DNA of 29,554 bases from JBFKQC01 sp041627895 (GTDB lineage Bacteria; Pseudomonadota; Alphaproteobacteria; Rhodobacterales; Rhodobacteraceae). The notes below the pieces were generated by a model. The model was given only the letters and a program-made list of their open reading frames with translations. It searched no databases and had not been told where the DNA came from. Position numbers and translations under genes: made by a program. Positions within the stretch are counted from its first letter, which is position 1. The number at the start of each line of letters is the position of its first letter. This document shows positions 14,997-22,835 of this stretch, one piece after another. The stretch lies in contig JBFKQC010000050.1 in assembly GCA_041627895.1 (NCBI GenBank), forward strand, positions 1-29,554, in the 5' to 3' direction.

Positions 14997-16130
14997 CTAT
15001 TCCGCCGCCCTCTCCGCCGCGGCCGCCTGGGCGTCCAGGTCCGCCGCGCGTCTTTCGACCTGTTCGACGATGTGGTCGATCATTTCGTCGTTCGACAGCT
15101 TGTGGCTTTGCTTGCCGGCCAGATAGACCATGCCCGACCCGGCGCCGCCGCCGGTGAACCCGATATCGGTCATCAGCGCCTCGCCCGGCCCGTTCACCAC
15201 GCAGCCGATGATACTCAGCGACATCGGCGTCTTGATGTGCTCGAGCCGCCTTTCCAGGATCTCGACCGTGCGGATCACATCAAACCCCTGCCGCGCGCAG
15301 GACGGGCACGAGATGATGTTGACGCCACGGTGCCGCAGCCCCAGCGCCTTGAGGATCTCGTAGCCGACCTTGACCTCTTCCACCGGATCGGCGGACAGCG
15401 AGACCCGCAGCGTGTCGCCGATCCCCATCCACAACAGGTTGCCCAGACCGATCGCCGACTTGATCGTGCCGCTCGTCAGCCCGCCGGCCTCGGTGATGCC
15501 AAGGTGGATCGGCGCATCGGTGGCCTCGGCGATGCCCTGATAGGCCGCGGCGGCAAGGAACACGTCGGACGCCTTGGCGCTGATCTTGAACGCGTGGAAA
15601 TCGTTGTCCTGAAGGATGCGGATATGCTCCAGCCCCGACTCGACCATCGCCTCGGGGCAGGGTTCGCCATATTTTTCAAGAAGATGCTTTTCCAGGCTGC
15701 CGGCATTCACCCCGATCCGGATCGAACAGCCGTGATCCCTGGCGGCGCGGATCACCTCGCGCACGCGCTCTTTCGCGCCGATGTTGCCGGGGTTGATGCG
15801 CAGACAGGCCGCGCCCGCCTCGGCCGCCTCGATGGCGCGGCGATAGTGGAAATGGATGTCGGCCACGATCGGCACCGGGCTTTCGCGCACGATGTCGCGC
15901 AGCGCGCGGGTGCTCGCCTGGTCCGGGGTCGAGATCCGGACGATATCCGCCCCGGCCTCGGCGCAGGCCTGCACCTGCGCGACCGTCGCGGCGACATCCG
16001 AGGTGTCGGTGTTGGTCATGGTCTGCACCGCGATCGGCGCGTCTCCGCCGACCGGCACGTTACCGACCATGATCTGCCGCGAGGCGCGGCGATAGATGTT
16101 GCGCCACGGGCGGATGTGGTTGAGCGCCAT
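14997..16130 (-). CDS. ispG: 4-hydroxy-3-methylbut-2-enyl diphosphate synthase (flavodoxin/ferredoxin), MEP pathway
   Basis: A 377-aa [4Fe-4S] enzyme that converts methylerythritol cyclodiphosphate to HMBPP, the penultimate MEP step for isoprenoids. The N-terminal TIM-barrel part shows VGNVPVGGDAPIAVQTMTNTDT and HFHYRRAIEAAEAG. The C-terminal cluster domain shows ISCPSCARQGFD and GCVVNGPGEA, giving the three Cys ligands, plus an ordered Glu nearby. The start at 16130 was chosen because an in-frame extension to 16259 is Arg/Trp-rich and not conserved, and overlaps the rodZ end. It lies 76 bp after the RodZ-like gene on the same strand; rodZ-ispG adjacency is widely conserved. It probably ends at the terminator at 14919-14950. 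Confidence 0.97.
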   Translation of the reverse strand: MALNHIRPWRNIYRRASRQIMVGNVPVGGDAPIAVQTMTNTDTSDVAATVAQVQACAEAGADIVRISTPDQASTRALRDIVRESPVPIVADIHFHYRRAIEAAEAGAACLRINPGNIGAKERVREVIRAARDHGCSIRIGVNAGSLEKHLLEKYGEPCPEAMVESGLEHIRILQDNDFHAFKISAKASDVFLAAAAYQGIAEATDAPIHLGITEAGGLTSGTIKSAIGLGNLLWMGIGDTLRVSLSADPVEEVKVGYEILKALGLRHRGVNIISCPSCARQGFDVIRTVEILERRLEHIKTPMSLSIIGCVVNGPGEALMTDIGFTGGGAGSGMVYLAGKQSHKLSNDEMIDHIVEQVERRAADLDAQAAAAERAAE

Positions 16131-16206
16131 GGCCCGGATCCTCTTGTCAGCGGTGTCCGACCGGGAAGATAGGCGCGCAGGCCCGGCCCGGCAATGGTGC
16201 GCCGGC

Positions 16207-17436
16207 CTAGTTGGCCGCGTCCAGCGCCCGAAGCTCGGCCACCACCCGCGCCAGCGCACGGTTCCGGCTGAGATCGGCGACCTCGTATTTCTCTTTCAAC
16301 TCGTCGGCCCCCAGCGCGACGTTCTTGATCGGCGAGGGGCCGGTGCTGGCGGGGCCGTAGGTCTCGCCCGCGACGCTGAAATACAGCGAACTGGGGTTGC
16401 CGGCGCGCAAAAGCGGCGCCTCCTCGGTGGCGGGCAGCACCCAGCGCTCGCCGGCATCGAGGATTTTCTCGAAGATCACCGTTCCGTCGGCGGCGGTCAC
16501 GCGCACCCAGGCCGGGTGGACCGCGAACATCGCCACCACGGGCGGGCCGTCGGCGGTGACCTGGATCGGCGCCGACGTTCCGGGCAGGTCCGGCGCGCCC
16601 AGCGCCTCGGCCACGGCGCGGTCCACCGCCCGGCCGGGCGCGTCGCCGTCGGATTCGGCCTCGATCACAGTGGCGATCTTGTTGGGGTCGAGCGTGGCGA
16701 TCGGCGCGTCGCGCGCGGTCAGCACCGGCACGTCCAGCGCCTGCGGGCGGTACAGCCGGTCCAGCGCATCGGGCGGCGGCGCCTTCAGCACGGTGTCGTT
16801 CACAAGACCGGCGGTCAGCGTGTCGGCCGGCGCCAGCGGGTCGACCTCGGCCGTGACGCCCGGGGTCTGGTCGACCGGCGCGAACTGCACGCGCTGCACT
16901 TCCTGCAGCACCGCCCAGCCGCCGTAGCCGATGAAGCCGATCAGACCGAGCAGCACCAGCGACGAGCCGAGCGCCCCGGGCTCGATCCGCGAGAACAGGC
17001 CCTCGGCCCGCGGCACGAAGGGCGTGTTCGGCTGTTCGAAGGGATCGCGCTTGATGCCGGCGGATTTCGCCGCGGAAATCTTTGCCGCCTTCGGCCCCGA
17101 GGCGGCGGCGGACATGCCGTGCACGACCTCGAACTGGCCTTCCTCGCAGAAGGTCTTGTAGGCCCATTCCGGATCGAGGTTCAGATAGCGCGCGTAGGAC
17201 CGCACGTAGCCGGCGATGAAGCCCGGCGTCTCGAACGCGGTGGGGTCCGAGTTTTCGATCGCGGCGATGTAGGTCGCCTTGATCTTCAGCTCGCGCTGCA
17301 CGTCCAGAAGCGACTTGCCCATGGTCGCGCGCTCGCCGCGCATGATGTCGCCAAGGCGCAGTTCAAAGTCGTCGAAACCCTTCGGTTTCGGCGTCTCTTC
17401 AATATGTTCCGGAGGTGCGGTGCGACGCCCGATCAT
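16207..17436 (-). CDS. RodZ-like cytoskeletal protein (HTH, membrane segment, DUF4115)
   Basis: A 409-aa protein. Residues about 25-100 form a helix-turn-helix domain of the RodZ/HTH_25 type (LGDIMRGERATMGKSLLDVQRELKIKATYIAAIE, given here only as a marker span). One membrane helix lies at about 158-178 (SSLVLLGLIGFIGYGGWAVL). The periplasmic part ends in a DUF4115-type beta domain (about 305-385). RodZ links the MreB filament to the elongasome and sets rod shape. The position directly before ispG supports the identity. The start at 17436 is preceded by a GGGGGA site. The periplasmic middle is Ala/Pro-rich and longer than in E. coli. Confidence 0.85.
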   Translation of the reverse strand: MIGRRTAPPEHIEETPKPKGFDDFELRLGDIMRGERATMGKSLLDVQRELKIKATYIAAIENSDPTAFETPGFIAGYVRSYARYLNLDPEWAYKTFCEEGQFEVVHGMSAAASGPKAAKISAAKSAGIKRDPFEQPNTPFVPRAEGLFSRIEPGALGSSLVLLGLIGFIGYGGWAVLQEVQRVQFAPVDQTPGVTAEVDPLAPADTLTAGLVNDTVLKAPPPDALDRLYRPQALDVPVLTARDAPIATLDPNKIATVIEAESDGDAPGRAVDRAVAEALGAPDLPGTSAPIQVTADGPPVVAMFAVHPAWVRVTAADGTVIFEKILDAGERWVLPATEEAPLLRAGNPSSLYFSVAGETYGPASTGPSPIKNVALGADELKEKYEVADLSRNRALARVVAELRALDAAN

Positions 17437-17558
17437 TCCCCCTGCCCCTACGACCTGTCCCTACGACTGCCTTGTCCTCGGTCCGTGGCGATTCGTTCGC
17501 CGCGGCTTATTTAACAGGACGTTAGCACAGGTCCAGCGACAATGCACCCGCAGAGAAA

Positions 17559-18782
17559 TCAGCCGGTTAACTCTTGCCGATTGAGCGCACAATGCGACCA
17601 GAGCGAATCGAGCGCGCGCACCAGCCGGTTCATCTCGTCCGGCCCGTGCACCGGCGAGGGGGTGAAGCGCAGCCGCTCGGTGCCGCGCGGCACCGTGGGG
17701 AAGTTGATCGGCTGCACGTAGATGCCATGCTGCTCCAGCAGCATGTCGCTGATTTTCTTGGTATGCACCGGATCGCCGACGATCACCGGCACGATGTGCG
17801 AGCCGTGGTCGATGATCGGCAGGCCCAGCGCCTTCAGCCGGGTCTTCAGGACTTTCGCCTGGGTCTGGTGCCGTTCGCGCAGCGCCTGGTCGGTCTTCAG
17901 ATGCCGCACGCTCGCGGCGGCACCCGCCGCCACGGCCGGCGGCAGCGAGGTGGTAAAGATGAACCCCGGCGCATAAGACCTTATCGCGTCACACATCTTG
18001 TCGCTGGATGCGATATATCCGCCCATCACGCCATAGGCCTTGGCCAGCGTGCCGTTGATGATGTCGACGCGGTGCATCAGCCGGTCGCGCTCGGCCACGC
18101 CGCCGCCGCGCGGACCGTACATGCCGACCGCGTGCACCTCGTCGACATAGGTCAGCGCGCCGAATTCATCGGCCAGGTCACAGATCGCCTCGATCGGGCC
18201 GAAATCGCCGTCCATCGAATAGACCGATTCAAACGCGATCAGCTTCGGCGCATCGGGGTCGTCGGCGGCCAGAAGCTCGCGCAGATGCGCCACGTCGTTG
18301 TGGCGGAAGATGCGCTTGGCGCCGCCGTTGCGGCGGATGCCCTCGATCATCGAGGCGTGGTTCAGCGCGTCGGAATAGATGATCAGCCCGGGAAAGAGCT
18401 TGGGCAGCGTGCTTAACGTCGCGTCATTCGCGATATAGGCCGAGGTGAACAGCAGCGCCGATTCCTTGCCGTGCAGGTCAGCGAGTTCCGCCTCGAGCCG
18501 CTTGTGATAGACCGTGGTCCCGCTGATGTTGCGCGTGCCGCCCGATCCGGCGCCGGTCGCGTCCAGCGCCTCGTGCATCGCCGCCAGAACCACCGGATGC
18601 TGGCCCATGCCAAGATAATCGTTGCCGCACCAGACGGTTACGGGCTGCTCGCCGCCGTCCGGGCGACGCCATGTGGCGTGGGGGAACGCGCCTTTCTTGC
18701 GCTCGATGTCGATGAAGGTGCGGTAACGGCCTTCGTCATGCAGTCGCTGGATCGCGCTATCCAGGTGGCTGGTGTAATCCAA
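17559..18782 (-). CDS. hemA: 5-aminolevulinate synthase, with TTG start
   Basis: A 407-aa PLP enzyme that condenses glycine and succinyl-CoA to 5-aminolevulinate, the first step of alphaproteobacterial haem and bacteriochlorophyll synthesis. Recognisable blocks are YRTFIDIERKKGAFP, WCGNDYLGMGQHP, GSGGTRNISGTT, DEVHAVGMYGPRGGG and the PLP lysine K248 in NGTLAKAYGVMGGY, the same number as in the Rhodobacter enzyme. The usual GK before AYG is AK here. The start must be TTG at 18782: a TGA lies in the same frame 18 bp upstream, GGGGGGAAG sits 5 bases ahead, and the protein begins exactly like Rhodobacter HemA (MDY). An FNR-type box lies at 18877-18890. rodZ follows 122 bp downstream. Confidence 0.97.
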   Translation of the reverse strand: MDYTSHLDSAIQRLHDEGRYRTFIDIERKKGAFPHATWRRPDGGEQPVTVWCGNDYLGMGQHPVVLAAMHEALDATGAGSGGTRNISGTTVYHKRLEAELADLHGKESALLFTSAYIANDATLSTLPKLFPGLIIYSDALNHASMIEGIRRNGGAKRIFRHNDVAHLRELLAADDPDAPKLIAFESVYSMDGDFGPIEAICDLADEFGALTYVDEVHAVGMYGPRGGGVAERDRLMHRVDIINGTLAKAYGVMGGYIASSDKMCDAIRSYAPGFIFTTSLPPAVAAGAAASVRHLKTDQALRERHQTQAKVLKTRLKALGLPIIDHGSHIVPVIVGDPVHTKKISDMLLEQHGIYVQPINFPTVPRGTERLRFTPSPVHGPDEMNRLVRALDSLWSHCALNRQELTG

Positions 18783-18827
18783 GGCGTCTTCCCCCCAAGT
18801 TCAGAGTCCGTAATCCATTACCCGCGC

Positions 18828-18841
18828 GGAACGCGCGTTCC
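18828..18841. promoter_or_regulatory. 14-bp perfect palindrome in the hemA leader
   Basis: GGAACGCGCGTTCC, about 46 bp upstream of the hemA start, between the FNR-type box and the gene. It may be an operator or a small hairpin in the leader RNA. No regulator can be named from sequence. Confidence 0.3.
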
Positions 18842-18876
18842 AAATACATATTCAAGTTTTGATGCATTTTGCCGCC

Positions 18877-18890
18877 ATGATCCAGATCAA
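18877..18890 (-). promoter_or_regulatory. FnrL/FNR-type box upstream of hemA
   Basis: ATGAT-CCAG-ATCAA matches the FNR consensus TTGAT-N4-ATCAA at 9 of 10 defined positions. The centre is about 101 bp before the TTG start of hemA. A class II position (-41.5) would put the transcript start near 18842, with AT-rich sequence (18847-18854) at the expected -10. FnrL is known to control hemA in Rhodobacter. The box overlaps the stop codon of the preceding gene. Confidence 0.6.
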
Positions 18891-19522
18891 TCGGCCACCA
18901 CGACTTCACAATCGGGCGAACCGGCCGCGCCCGCCTCGGCGTTGCAGGCCGCCAGCGCCAGCGCCGCCGCGCCCTCGCCGGTGGCCATCCTGAAGGCCCG
19001 GCTGCCGGCCGACGCGGCCAGTGCCTTGGGCTCGTCGGCGCGGCGGTACTGCCTGAAGGCGGCGGTCGCGGCCAGCGACAGCGTCACCGGCTGCGGCTTG
19101 AACCGCTTCGGCAGGATGCGCAGCGCGATCACACAGGCCGCCTCGCCGCTGCGGCGCGACGCGTCGCAGGCCCCCAGCGCGGCGGCGTCCGCCGCGGCGG
19201 GGCTGTGAAATCCCTCGACGAACTGCACCAGGCCGGACCGGGCCGCGTCCGCGCCGTCGCTCTTGATCCGCGATATGAACGCCGAGGAATAGGCCATCGC
19301 GCCGTAATACGACTTGCCCAATTGCCTGAAATCGGGCGAATCCATCAGCATCCGGACATACTGAATCTCGGTGCCGCTCAGGCCGCTGTCCTCGACCAGA
19401 ACCACCTCGACCCCGCGCAGCCCGAACAGCATCTTGCGCGCGGCCTTCCCGCCCACCGGCTCGGCCGCCGCCAGCACCGGGAACAGCACGCCCGCCAATC
19501 CGCCAATGATCCAGCGCCGCAT
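18887..19522 (-). CDS. Secreted protein of unknown function upstream of hemA
   Basis: A 211-aa protein with a signal peptide (residues 1-20, MRRWIIGGLAGVLFPVLAAA). The mature part is about 190 residues. Two similar segments are visible: one around AADAAALGACDASRRSGEAAC (about 108-130, split here by one residue from its neighbours) and one around GAAALALAACNAEAGA followed by PDCEVVVAD at the very end. Each pairs two cysteines about 13 residues apart, suggesting two disulfide-bonded repeats like those of DUF4189-type secreted proteins. A strong GGGGGGAAGG site precedes the ATG at 19522. It lies 104 bp before hemA on the same strand, so cotranscription is possible, although the FNR-type box suggests hemA has its own promoter. 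Confidence 0.75.
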   Translation of the reverse strand: MRRWIIGGLAGVLFPVLAAAEPVGGKAARKMLFGLRGVEVVLVEDSGLSGTEIQYVRMLMDSPDFRQLGKSYYGAMAYSSAFISRIKSDGADAARSGLVQFVEGFHSPAAADAAALGACDASRRSGEAACVIALRILPKRFKPQPVTLSLAATAAFRQYRRADEPKALAASAGSRAFRMATGEGAAALALAACNAEAGAAGSPDCEVVVAD

Positions 19523-19654
19523 CGCCTTCCCCCCGGTCTGCCCTGTCCCCGGGCAATCTAGCCTGCCGGGCCGGCCTTGCCCACCCGCAACTGGACATGC
19601 GCCGCGCGCCTGCTACCGTGCGCTGCGACACTTGCATTTCAGGGGGACACGCCC

Positions 19655-21025
19655 ATGAGCCTCGACGCCGTCCTGGCGCGCATCGACGCCGATCTCGACA
19701 CCTCGATCGCAAGGCTGACCGAGCTTCTGCGCATCCCCTCGATCTCGACCGATCCGGCATATGACGCCGAGGTCGAGCGCGCCGCCGACTGGCTGGTCGA
19801 CGACCTGAAATCGCTTGGCGTCGACGCCGCCAAGCGCCCCACGACCGGCCACCCGATGGTGGTGGGCCACACCCCCGGCGACGGCCGCCACCTGATGTTC
19901 TACGGCCATTACGACGTGCAGCCGGTCGATCCGCTGGCGCTTTGGGACCGGCCGCCCTTCGAACCCGAATTGCAGGACACGCCCCGCGGCAGGGTGATCC
20001 GCGGCCGCGGGGCGTCCGACGACAAGGGGCAGCTGATGACCTTCGTCGAGGCCTGCCGCGCCTGGAAGGCGGTGAACGGCCGGCTGCCGGGGCCGATCAC
20101 GTTCTTTTTCGAGGGCGAAGAGGAATCCGGCTCGCCCTCGCTGGTGCCGTTCCTCGAGGCGAACAGGGACGAGTTCGGCGCGGATCTGGCGCTGATCTGC
20201 GACACCGGCCTGTTCGATGCGCAGACGCCCGCGATCACCACGATGCTGCGCGGGCTACTCGGCGAAGAGGTTATCGTGACCGGACCGGACCGCGACCTGC
20301 ATTCCGGCATGTATGGCGGTCCGGCGATGAACCCGGTCCGGGTGCTGGCGCGGATCATCGCGGGCCTGCACGACGAGACCGGGCGCATCACCGTGCCGGG
20401 CTTTTACGACGGCGTGCCGGAACTGCCGGACGAATTGCGCGCGCAATGGGACGCGCTCGGCTTCGACCAGGCGGCGTTCCTGGGCGAGGTCGGTCTGTCC
20501 GAACCGGCGGGCGAACGCGGCCGCACCGCGCTGGAGATGATCTGGGCGCGGCCGACCTGCGAGGTCAACGGCATCTCGGGCGGCTACGAGGGCGACGGGT
20601 TCAAGACCGTGCTGCCCGCGAAGGCCTCGGCCAAGATCAGCTTCCGCCTCGTGGGCACCCAGGACCCGCTGGCGATCCGCGACAGCTTTCGCGCCATGGT
20701 GCGGTCGATGCTGCCGCCCGACTGCAAGGTCGCCTTCAAGGGCCACGGCGCCGGGCCCGCCAGCGTGATGTCCACCGCCGACCCGGCCTTCGAACTGGCG
20801 CGCCGGGCGCTCGGCGACGAGTGGCCGAACCAGGCGGCGTTCATCGGCTCGGGCGGCTCGATCCCGATCGCGGGCTATTTCAAGTCGATCCTCGGCATCG
20901 ATTCGATGCTGATCGGCTTCGGCCGCGACGACGACCAGATCCACAGCCCGAACGAGAAATACGACGTCGAGAGCTTCCACAAGGGGATGCGCAGCTGGGC
21001 CCGGGTGCTGGCGGCACTGGCCTGA
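19655..21025 (+). CDS. M20-family metallopeptidase (dipeptidase)
   Basis: A 456-aa di-zinc peptidase of the M20 family (carnosinase/DapE-like). YGHYDVQPVD at about 87-96 carries the metal His and the supporting Asp. The RGASDDKGQ block gives a bridging Asp. FFEGEEESGSPSL gives the catalytic Glu pair. DRDLHSGMYGG marks the lid domain, and NEKYDVESFHKG near the C-terminus carries the last His. It cleaves dipeptides or related amides, probably in the cytoplasm, as no signal peptide is seen from the chosen start. AGGGGGA lies before ATG 19655; an in-frame start at 19577 adds a non-conserved leader. It is divergent from the secreted-protein gene by about 130 bp. Confidence 0.93.
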   Translation: MSLDAVLARIDADLDTSIARLTELLRIPSISTDPAYDAEVERAADWLVDDLKSLGVDAAKRPTTGHPMVVGHTPGDGRHLMFYGHYDVQPVDPLALWDRPPFEPELQDTPRGRVIRGRGASDDKGQLMTFVEACRAWKAVNGRLPGPITFFFEGEEESGSPSLVPFLEANRDEFGADLALICDTGLFDAQTPAITTMLRGLLGEEVIVTGPDRDLHSGMYGGPAMNPVRVLARIIAGLHDETGRITVPGFYDGVPELPDELRAQWDALGFDQAAFLGEVGLSEPAGERGRTALEMIWARPTCEVNGISGGYEGDGFKTVLPAKASAKISFRLVGTQDPLAIRDSFRAMVRSMLPPDCKVAFKGHGAGPASVMSTADPAFELARRALGDEWPNQAAFIGSGGSIPIAGYFKSILGIDSMLIGFGRDDDQIHSPNEKYDVESFHKGMRSWARVLAALA

Positions 21026-21106
21026 CAAGCGGGCCGGGCCGCGCCCGCGATCGAATGCCTGGGCAAGCGGCCGCCCCAACGGCCCCGCCGGACGGTCCGG
21101 GCAACG

Positions 21107-21131
21107 AAAAAGCGGCCCGAAGGCCGCCTTT
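21107..21131. terminator. Bidirectional rho-independent terminator
   Basis: Stem GCGGCC/GGCCGC with a CGAA loop. On the minus strand it is followed by five T residues and lies 9 bp after the tRNA-Asp 3' end. On the plus strand a short CTTTC follows, serving the M20 peptidase gene. It is the clearest terminator in the middle of the window. Confidence 0.8.
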
Positions 21132-21139
21132 CGAGCGAG

Positions 21140-21216
21140 TGGCGCGGTTGACGGGGCTCGAACCCGCGACCCCCGGCGTGACAGGCCGGTACTCTAACCA
21201 ACTGAGCTACAACCGC
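21140..21216 (-). tRNA. tRNA-Asp (GUC)
   Basis: 77 nt with genome-encoded CCA. Acceptor stem GCGGTTG/CAACCGC, discriminator G, D-arm with AGCTCAGTTGG, anticodon loop CTGTCAC (anticodon GTC), and T-loop TTCGAGC. All four arms pair. A good promoter lies upstream and a terminator directly after. Confidence 0.97.
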
Positions 21217-21226
21217 GTGGGATGTG

Positions 21227-21255
21227 CAGATATTGGATGCGGCGCGGGGCGTCAA
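21227..21255 (-). promoter_or_regulatory. Promoter of tRNA-Asp
   Basis: TTGACG and TATCTG with a 17-bp spacer; the -10 ends 10 bp before the mature tRNA 5' end. This is close to the sigma-70 consensus and is the best-looking promoter in the window. Confidence 0.65.
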
Positions 21256-21283
21256 GCCGGATCGGCCGCGATCGCCGCGGAAA

Positions 21284-21802
21284 TTACGCCGCCGCCCGGG
21301 ATCGCGCCAGCAGGCCGAGATCGCGCCACATCACCGGGATCGCGGCGACCGGCTGACCGTATAGCAGCTCCTCCGCCACCGGCCCTTCGCGGCCGCCGAG
21401 CCGGCGGTAGAATCCGCGCGCCTGCGCGTTCTCGCGAACGACCGTCAGCCACAGTCGGCGATGCCCCTCGCGCGCCAGTTGACCGGCCGCCGCCGCCATC
21501 AGCGCGCGCCCGACGCCCCGCCCCTGCGCCGCCGCCGCGACGTGCAGGTTGTCGACATAAGCCCCGCCGGTCCTGTCGCGGTCGACCGAAACGAAACCGG
21601 CAAGCGCCCCGTCCCGCCACGCGGTCCCGACGATCCAGTGCGGCCCGGGCAGCGCGGCCCAGCGCCCGGCCAGCAGCGCCGGCACCTCGGCCGCGAGGAA
21701 CGCGTCCGGCAGGATGCCGCGATAGGCGCGCTGCCAGCTCGCGATCTGCAGATCGCGGATCGCCGGCAGGTCGGCGGCCGCGGCGGGGCGAATCGCCGGC
21801 AT
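21284..21802 (-). CDS. GNAT-family N-acetyltransferase
   Basis: A 172-aa acetyltransferase. The acetyl-CoA binding motif A is QGRGVGRALM at about 92-101, preceded by the beta-4 strand YVDNLHV. NAQARGFYRRLGGRE is motif B. It transfers an acetyl group from acetyl-CoA to an amine; the substrate is unknown. Its ATG shares one base with the TGA of the pirin gene (TGATG), so the two are translationally coupled. It ends 67 bp before tRNA-Asp. Confidence 0.9.
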   Translation of the reverse strand: MPAIRPAAAADLPAIRDLQIASWQRAYRGILPDAFLAAEVPALLAGRWAALPGPHWIVGTAWRDGALAGFVSVDRDRTGGAYVDNLHVAAAAQGRGVGRALMAAAAGQLAREGHRRLWLTVVRENAQARGFYRRLGGREGPVAEELLYGQPVAAIPVMWRDLGLLARSRAAA

Positions 21803-22740
21803 CACCGGTCGGGCAGCGGGATGAAGTCGCGGTCGTCGCCGGGCGGCAGCCGGAACCGCCCGTGCTGCCAGTCCCCGGCGCGCCAGGCTTCCTTTGCCGC
21901 CTCGATGCGGTCCTTCGACGAGGCCACGAAGTTCCACCAGATGTGGCGCGGCCCCGCCATCGTCTCGCCGCCGAGCAGCATCACCCGCGCGCCCGCCGCG
22001 CCGGCCTTCAGCGAGACGCGGTCGCCGGGGCGGAACACCAGCATCCGGCCGGGCTCGAACGCCTCGCCCGCCACCTCGACCGACCCGTCCAGGACATAGA
22101 CGCCGCGATCCTCGTGATCGTCGGGCAGCGGGATCGCCGCGCCGGGCCCGAGCGCCGCGTCGGCGTAGAACATCTCGGACGCCACCGGAACCGGCGCGGT
22201 CGCGCCCCAGGCGGCGCCGAGGATCAGCCGCACGGTCTTGCCCTCGCCCTCGAGCACCGGCAGCGCCTCCGGCGGTGCGTGGTCGAAGGCCGCGGCACCG
22301 TCTTCGCGGTCGTCCGGCAGGGCCAGCCAGGTTTGCAGGCCCGACATCGTCAGCGCGCCGTTCGCCGTGGCGTCGTCGGTGCGCTCCGAGTGGGTGATGC
22401 CGCGGCCCGCGGTCATCAGGTTCACCGCACCGGATTCGATCCAGCTGTCGGTGCCGAGCGAATCCCGGTGCCGCATCCGGCCCTCGAACAGATACGTCAC
22501 CGTCGCCAGCCCGATATGCGGGTGCGGGCGCACGTCGATGCTGTCGCCCCTGAGGATTTCCACCGGCCCGAACTGGTCGAAGAAGATGAACGGCCCGACC
22601 ATCTGCCGCCGCGGGGCGGGCAATGCGCGGCGCACCTCGAACCCGCCGAGGTCGCGCGCCCGCGGCACGATCACCGTCTCGATCGCGTCCACCGCGTCGC
22701 CGGTCGGGATGCCGGGGTCGAGCGCCGGGTTCCAGCTCAT
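21802..22740 (-). CDS. Pirin-family bicupin protein
   Basis: A 312-aa pirin. The N-terminal cupin carries the metal-binding set in RPHPHIGLATVTYLFEG (about 73-89; two His) and further His/Glu in GRGITHSER, followed by a second cupin domain. Some bacterial pirins have quercetin 2,3-dioxygenase activity, others bind enzymes; the metal is usually iron. Cytoplasmic, no signal peptide. The start at 22740 has a CGGAG site and fits the family length; an in-frame start at 22794 adds a leader unlike the family. The GNAT gene overlaps its stop. It follows the tyrosinase cassette on the same strand with 95 bp between, so readthrough cotranscription is possible. Confidence 0.92.
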   Translation of the reverse strand: MSWNPALDPGIPTGDAVDAIETVIVPRARDLGGFEVRRALPAPRRQMVGPFIFFDQFGPVEILRGDSIDVRPHPHIGLATVTYLFEGRMRHRDSLGTDSWIESGAVNLMTAGRGITHSERTDDATANGALTMSGLQTWLALPDDREDGAAAFDHAPPEALPVLEGEGKTVRLILGAAWGATAPVPVASEMFYADAALGPGAAIPLPDDHEDRGVYVLDGSVEVAGEAFEPGRMLVFRPGDRVSLKAGAAGARVMLLGGETMAGPRHIWWNFVASSKDRIEAAKEAWRAGDWQHGRFRLPPGDDRDFIPLPDR

Positions 22741-22835
22741 GTGTCGGGCTCCGTATTGGGTCGAGCAAAGGATAGCGGGAAAAACCCTGCACAAAAGCCC
22801 GCCCGACGGACAGGACCTGTGCAGCAGCGCACCGA

